Shown piece by piece: positions 6,392 to 9,670 of a DNA stretch of 9,670 nucleotides. This stretch comes from Candidatus Kaiserbacteria bacterium CG_4_10_14_0_2_um_filter_50_16 (GTDB lineage Bacteria; Patescibacteriota; Minisyncoccia; Phycocordibacterales; Phycocordibacteraceae), in assembly GCA_002793115.1 (NCBI GenBank), contig PFPP01000038.1, forward strand, positions 1 through 9,670. Reading direction: 5' to 3'. The notes beneath the pieces are model-generated. The model worked only from the letters and a program-made list of their open reading frames with translations. It was not told where the DNA came from and ran no database searches. The first letter of the stretch is position 1. Every line of letters begins with the position of its first letter. The translations under genes and the position numbers were made by a program.

Positions 6392-8275
6392 ATGCCACCG
6401 TCGCATCCTGAAGATGATATCGGTCCGATTGAGCGCGCCCGCGAGCGCCTGTATGAGCCGGTCATCGATTTGCATACTCGCTCGCCGCTCGCCACTCCAG
6501 ATAAAAGAGAATTACAGCATGCATGGAAAGAAGAACCGTTCCAAAGCGCACATAAGGGGAAGCGAAGAGTACGATTCGCCGGCATATTCTTCGTCATCGC
6601 GTTCCTTTTCTTTCTTGCTTCACTCGGCATCGCTGGCTACGTCTTTTACGTTGGAGGCAATTCAGTCTCGGTGGATAAAGTGGTCGTTGACATCCAGGGT
6701 CCGACGACAATCGCCGGTGGAGATATCGTCCCGCTCTCGCTTTCAATTACGAATAAAAATGCGTCTGCAATCGAGAATGCAACCATCGAAATTGATTTCC
6801 CGAATGGAACGAGAAATGCAACTAATGTATTACAGACATATCCGCGCTACATTGAGAATCTCGGTGCGCTCGCGAGTGGTGCAAGCGTAACGCGGTCGGT
6901 CAAAGCAGTCCTATTCGGCGGGGCTGGGCAAGCGATCACTCTGCCGGTTTCCATCTCGTATGGAACTACCGGATCAAACGCCACCTTTGTGAAAAAATCT
7001 TCCTATACGCTCACAATTTCCACCACACCAGTTTCGGTTTCCGTCGACACGCTCGCCGAAACCGTTTCGGGACAGCCACTCACACTCACACTCACCGTCC
7101 GTTCAAATGCGACTATACCGCTCGATAATGTCGTTCTTACTGGTGCTTTTCCTTTTGGTTTTACAGTCACCTCGTCCTCGCTTCCTCTGAATAATTCGAG
7201 TTTTCTCCTCGGCACTTTGTCGCCTGGCGCTCACTCGACGATAACACTCACTGGAACACTCACTGGACAGGACAGTGAACAGCGCGTCTTTCATTTCACG
7301 GTCGGAACTGCGAAGACCGCGCAGGACCAGACGCTCGCTATTATGTATATGACCCAGGATGCGACTGTTACTATCACCGCTCCTTTCATCAACACGGCAC
7401 TTGCGATTAATGGGGATGTGTCACCAACGGTCATAATAACTCCCAGTTCTCACCAGAACGTCTCGCTCTCCTACGCCAATACGCTTTCAACAAGTATCAC
7501 AAATGCGACCGTTGCCGTCACAATTTCGGGCGCCGCAGTCGACTACAACAGTGTCCAAACTACCAACGGTTTTTATCGTTCCGCCGATCATACTGTCGTG
7601 TTTAGTCAGGATACCGATCCCGCGCTTGCGATGCTCGTGCCCGGCGCTTCCGGCGTCGGTTCTTTTACGTTTTTGACGCTCCCCTTGAATGCATTCACTT
7701 CTGCGCCGGCAATAACATTTACCATCTCTGTGTCAGGCACGCGCGTGGGACAAGCAAATGTGCCGGAACAGATAAATGCCTCGGCGACGAAGACGGCGAA
7801 AGTCGGAACCTCCGTCATACTTTCTGCCTCTTCGCTTCATACTTCAGGACCTTTGAGTACGAGTGGTCCCATTCCGCCGCGCGTCGGCCAAACGACGACG
7901 TACACTATTGTCTGGGACACTTTTGATGAGGGCAGCGCAATTGCTGGCGCTACGGTCAGCGCGACCTTACCGAGCTACATCTCTTATACTGGTTTGACGA
8001 CCGGTACCGGTTCTTTTTCGTATGATGCCGGTTCACACACGGTCACCTGGAATATAGGCGACATCGCACAAGGCGCCAGCGCACAAGGTGCTTTCCAAGT
8101 CTCCCTCACCCCCTCAACCTCGCAGAAGAACAGCGCGCCGCCTCTAACCAGTACTGCATCCTTCTCCGGGTATGATCGCTTTGCTGGCGTGCAGGTTTCT
8201 GCGACTGCCGATCCGGTGACAACCGAAACGAAAGGCGACCCGGGGTATGTTTCTTCATTTAGGAATGTGCAATAA
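6392..8275 (+). CDS. Single-pass membrane protein with tandem extracytoplasmic beta domains
   Basis: A 627-residue protein I cannot name. Residues 1-61 are charged and probably cytoplasmic, ending in a basic stretch (KGKRRVRF) before one transmembrane helix at about 63-87 (FFVIAFLFFLASLGIAGYVF). The remaining 540 residues are rich in Ser, Thr, Val and Asn, contain no cysteine, and break into about four Ig-like units near 94-210, 214-325, 328-470 and 475-605. Units show the pattern of a strand such as VPLSLSITNKNASAIENATI followed by a 'G.L..GAS' turn (LGALASGAS, LGTLSPGAH, IGDIAQGAS), which resembles DUF11/CARDB-type domains. The inside-to-outside topology follows from the positive residues before the helix. 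No sortase or lipobox signal is seen. The likely role is at the cell surface (adhesion or envelope structure), by inference. It is followed by glyS after 4 nt, so the two are probably co-transcribed. Confidence 0.85.
   Translation: MPPSHPEDDIGPIERARERLYEPVIDLHTRSPLATPDKRELQHAWKEEPFQSAHKGKRRVRFAGIFFVIAFLFFLASLGIAGYVFYVGGNSVSVDKVVVDIQGPTTIAGGDIVPLSLSITNKNASAIENATIEIDFPNGTRNATNVLQTYPRYIENLGALASGASVTRSVKAVLFGGAGQAITLPVSISYGTTGSNATFVKKSSYTLTISTTPVSVSVDTLAETVSGQPLTLTLTVRSNATIPLDNVVLTGAFPFGFTVTSSSLPLNNSSFLLGTLSPGAHSTITLTGTLTGQDSEQRVFHFTVGTAKTAQDQTLAIMYMTQDATVTITAPFINTALAINGDVSPTVIITPSSHQNVSLSYANTLSTSITNATVAVTISGAAVDYNSVQTTNGFYRSADHTVVFSQDTDPALAMLVPGASGVGSFTFLTLPLNAFTSAPAITFTISVSGTRVGQANVPEQINASATKTAKVGTSVILSASSLHTSGPLSTSGPIPPRVGQTTTYTIVWDTFDEGSAIAGATVSATLPSYISYTGLTTGTGSFSYDAGSHTVTWNIGDIAQGASAQGAFQVSLTPSTSQKNSAPPLTSTASFSGYDRFAGVQVSATADPVTTETKGDPGYVSSFRNVQ
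7243..7266 (+). repeat. 12-bp tandem duplication in the surface protein gene
   Basis: AACACTCACTGG occurs twice, back to back (7243-7254, 7255-7266), with no mismatch. It is in frame and encodes TLTGTLTG in the second beta domain. It points to slippage in a repetitive surface protein. Confidence 0.8.
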
Positions 8276-8279
8276 TTCA

Positions 8280-9647
8280 ATGGTCATGACCGGCTCGCTT
8301 CTAATGGAAAAGATCGTTTCGCTCGCCAAGCGCAGGGGCTTCATCTTCCCAGGCTCCGAGATCTACGGCGGCCTCGCTGGCATATATGATTATGGACCGC
8401 TCGGCGTTGAGCTTCGGCATAACATAAAACAGCATTTCTGGAACAGATTTATCGCCGAGCGCGACGATGTATACGGTATGAGCGCTGCGATACTCATGCC
8501 AGCGCGCGTATGGGAAGCTTCAGGACACACAGAATCCTTTGCCGACCCATTGGTGGAGTGCAGGGTGTGCCACGGCCGTTTCCGTGCCGATCAGCCGACC
8601 GATATTTCCGCGCATGAAGAATGGCACAAACATAAAAAAGAGAAAGCCGAATGGACACAGCCCACAATCTTTAATCTTCTCGTACAAACACAGCTTGGAG
8701 CGAAGGAAAAATTAGAAAATATTCAACAATCAACGGTATATCTTCGGGGAGAAATAACACAGGGTGTTCAGGTAAACTTCAAAAACATTCTTGATTCAAT
8801 GCATCCGAAATTGCCGTTTGGCATCGGGCAGATCGGCAAAGCATTCAGGAATGAAATCGCGCCGCGGGACTTTCTTTTCCGTCAACGGGAGTTCGAGCAG
8901 ATGGAACTGCAATATTACATCCGTCCTGACGAAGCGGAAGGAAAGAAGCAATTCGAATACTGGAAGCAATTCGCTTTCGATTGGTATCAGAGTCTCGGCA
9001 TACAAAAAGATCATTTGCGCTTGCGTCAACACGCCGAGGATGAACGTGCCCACTACGCGAAGGATGCGTGGGATATCGAATACAACTCGCCGATGGGATG
9101 GAAAGAGGCATGGGGTATTCATCATCGCGGCGACTGGGATTTGCGCCGCCACCAAGAATATTCTGGTGTTTCGATGGAATACACCGATTCGGACACCGGG
9201 GGAAAGATGCTCCCCTGGGATATCGAGTGTTCCGGCGGCGTCGACCGCGCCGTACTTTTTACGCTCCTTGATGCATACCGCGAAGATGAACTCAATAAAG
9301 AAGTGCGTTCCTATCTCGCGCTTGCGCCGAAGATCGCGTCGGTAAAGGCGATGGTGTCGCCCTTGTTGAAGAACAAACCGAAGCTTGTCGAGAAAGCGCA
9401 CGAAGTGCACGCGGCATTGAAGAAAGTGCATTCGGCGATTGCATGGGACGACAACGGCAACATCGGTAAGCGCTATCGCCGCCAGGACGAAATCGGTACG
9501 CCATTCTGCATTACCATCGACTTCGATACACTCGGCGAAACTTCGGAACTCAAAGATACTGTTACGTTGCGCCACCGCGACACAGGCGAACAGGAACGTC
9601 TCACTATTCCAGAAGCCGCCGAACGCATCCGCCTCGCAATCCAATAA
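8280..9647 (+). CDS. glyS: Glycyl-tRNA synthetase (single-chain, alpha2 type)
   Basis: Class II synthetase that charges tRNA-Gly. It is the single-polypeptide form related to eukaryotic/archaeal and Gram-positive enzymes, not the GlyQ/GlyS heterotetramer. Seen with numbering from 8280: MEKIVSLAKRRGFIFPGSEIYGG near the N-terminus; WEASGHTESFADPLVECRVC with a CxxC at C94/C97; LRGEITQG (155-162) where most members have LRPETAQG; motif 2, FRNEIAPRDFLFRQREFEQM (189-208); motif 3, SGGVDRAVLF (from 318); and the anticodon domain with GKRYRRQDEIGTPFCITIDFD. At 455 residues the length is normal. The start is uncertain: 8280 gives a short tail before MEKIV and sits 4 nt after the upstream stop, but ATGs at 8286 and 8304 also fit; an AGGA at 8261 is too far upstream to decide. 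The longer frame from 8247 overlaps the upstream gene and is less likely. Confidence 0.95.
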   Translation: MVMTGSLLMEKIVSLAKRRGFIFPGSEIYGGLAGIYDYGPLGVELRHNIKQHFWNRFIAERDDVYGMSAAILMPARVWEASGHTESFADPLVECRVCHGRFRADQPTDISAHEEWHKHKKEKAEWTQPTIFNLLVQTQLGAKEKLENIQQSTVYLRGEITQGVQVNFKNILDSMHPKLPFGIGQIGKAFRNEIAPRDFLFRQREFEQMELQYYIRPDEAEGKKQFEYWKQFAFDWYQSLGIQKDHLRLRQHAEDERAHYAKDAWDIEYNSPMGWKEAWGIHHRGDWDLRRHQEYSGVSMEYTDSDTGGKMLPWDIECSGGVDRAVLFTLLDAYREDELNKEVRSYLALAPKIASVKAMVSPLLKNKPKLVEKAHEVHAALKKVHSAIAWDDNGNIGKRYRRQDEIGTPFCITIDFDTLGETSELKDTVTLRHRDTGEQERLTIPEAAERIRLAIQ

Positions 9648-9651
9648 ATTG

Positions 9652-9670
9652 ATGGACATCAGATGTCCAT
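9652..9670. repeat. Palindrome after glyS, cut by the window end
   Basis: ATGGACATC (9652-9660) and GATGTCCAT (9662-9670) are exact reverse complements around one base; as a hairpin, 8-bp arms enclose CAG. It starts 4 nt after the glyS stop and may extend beyond the window. It shares GGACAT-NNN-ATGTCC with the repeat inside argS. It might be a glyS terminator, but any T-tract would lie outside the window. Confidence 0.75.

Noticed and set aside
8000..8011. 12-bp palindrome ACCGGTACCGGT followed by a short T run
   Set aside because: It lies mid-gene in the surface protein, its arms are only 6 bp with no loop, and it is unlikely to act as a terminator.
8796..9659. Long minus-strand open frame (287 codons) opposite glyS
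   Set aside because: It is antisense to well-conserved GlyRS motifs, has no recognisable domain, and is explained by the codon bias of the + strand gene.
1..9670. CRISPR array, tRNA or rRNA genes, transposase
   Set aside because: None was found on reading the window: no regularly spaced repeats, no tRNA-like cloverleaf noticed, and no transposase motifs.

Overview
The window looks like part of a chromosome from the Candidate Phyla Radiation, most likely Parcubacteria (Kaiserbacteria-like). This is judged from remembered family resemblance, not a database search. The reasons are the style of the three aminoacyl-tRNA synthetases, a very short RecO without a zinc finger, almost no Shine-Dalgarno sequences, and a membrane-anchored protein of tandem beta domains. 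TGA is used as a normal stop (argS ends on it), so the TGA=Gly code of Gracilibacteria/Absconditabacteria does not apply. All convincing genes lie on the + strand.

Layout. 1-1641: argS, lacking only a few N-terminal codons. 1642-1798: a spacer with a possible promoter, a 37-codon small ORF coupled to the argS stop, and a terminator-like hairpin. 1799-5059: ileS, an isoleucyl-tRNA synthetase carrying an in-frame histidine-phosphatase domain with all its catalytic residues. 5049-5618: recO, overlapping ileS by 11 bp. 5640-6375: remains of an AT-rich, D12-class DNA adenine methyltransferase, spread over three frames and missing its catalytic DPPY region. 6392-8275: a one-pass membrane protein with about four extracytoplasmic beta domains. 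8280-9647: glyS, starting 4 nt after that gene. 9652-9670: a palindrome cut by the window end.

How the genes work together. Three synthetases (Arg, Ile, Gly) supply translation, and recO supplies recombinational repair. ileS-recO and surface protein-glyS are probably co-transcribed pairs. The methyltransferase remnant looks like foreign DNA that landed downstream of recO and decayed.

The most interesting object is the IleRS/histidine-phosphatase chimera. Next are a palindrome family (GGACAT-NNN-ATGTCC) seen inside argS and after glyS, and an ileS leader in which a hairpin loop is exactly an ATG-to-TAA reading frame.
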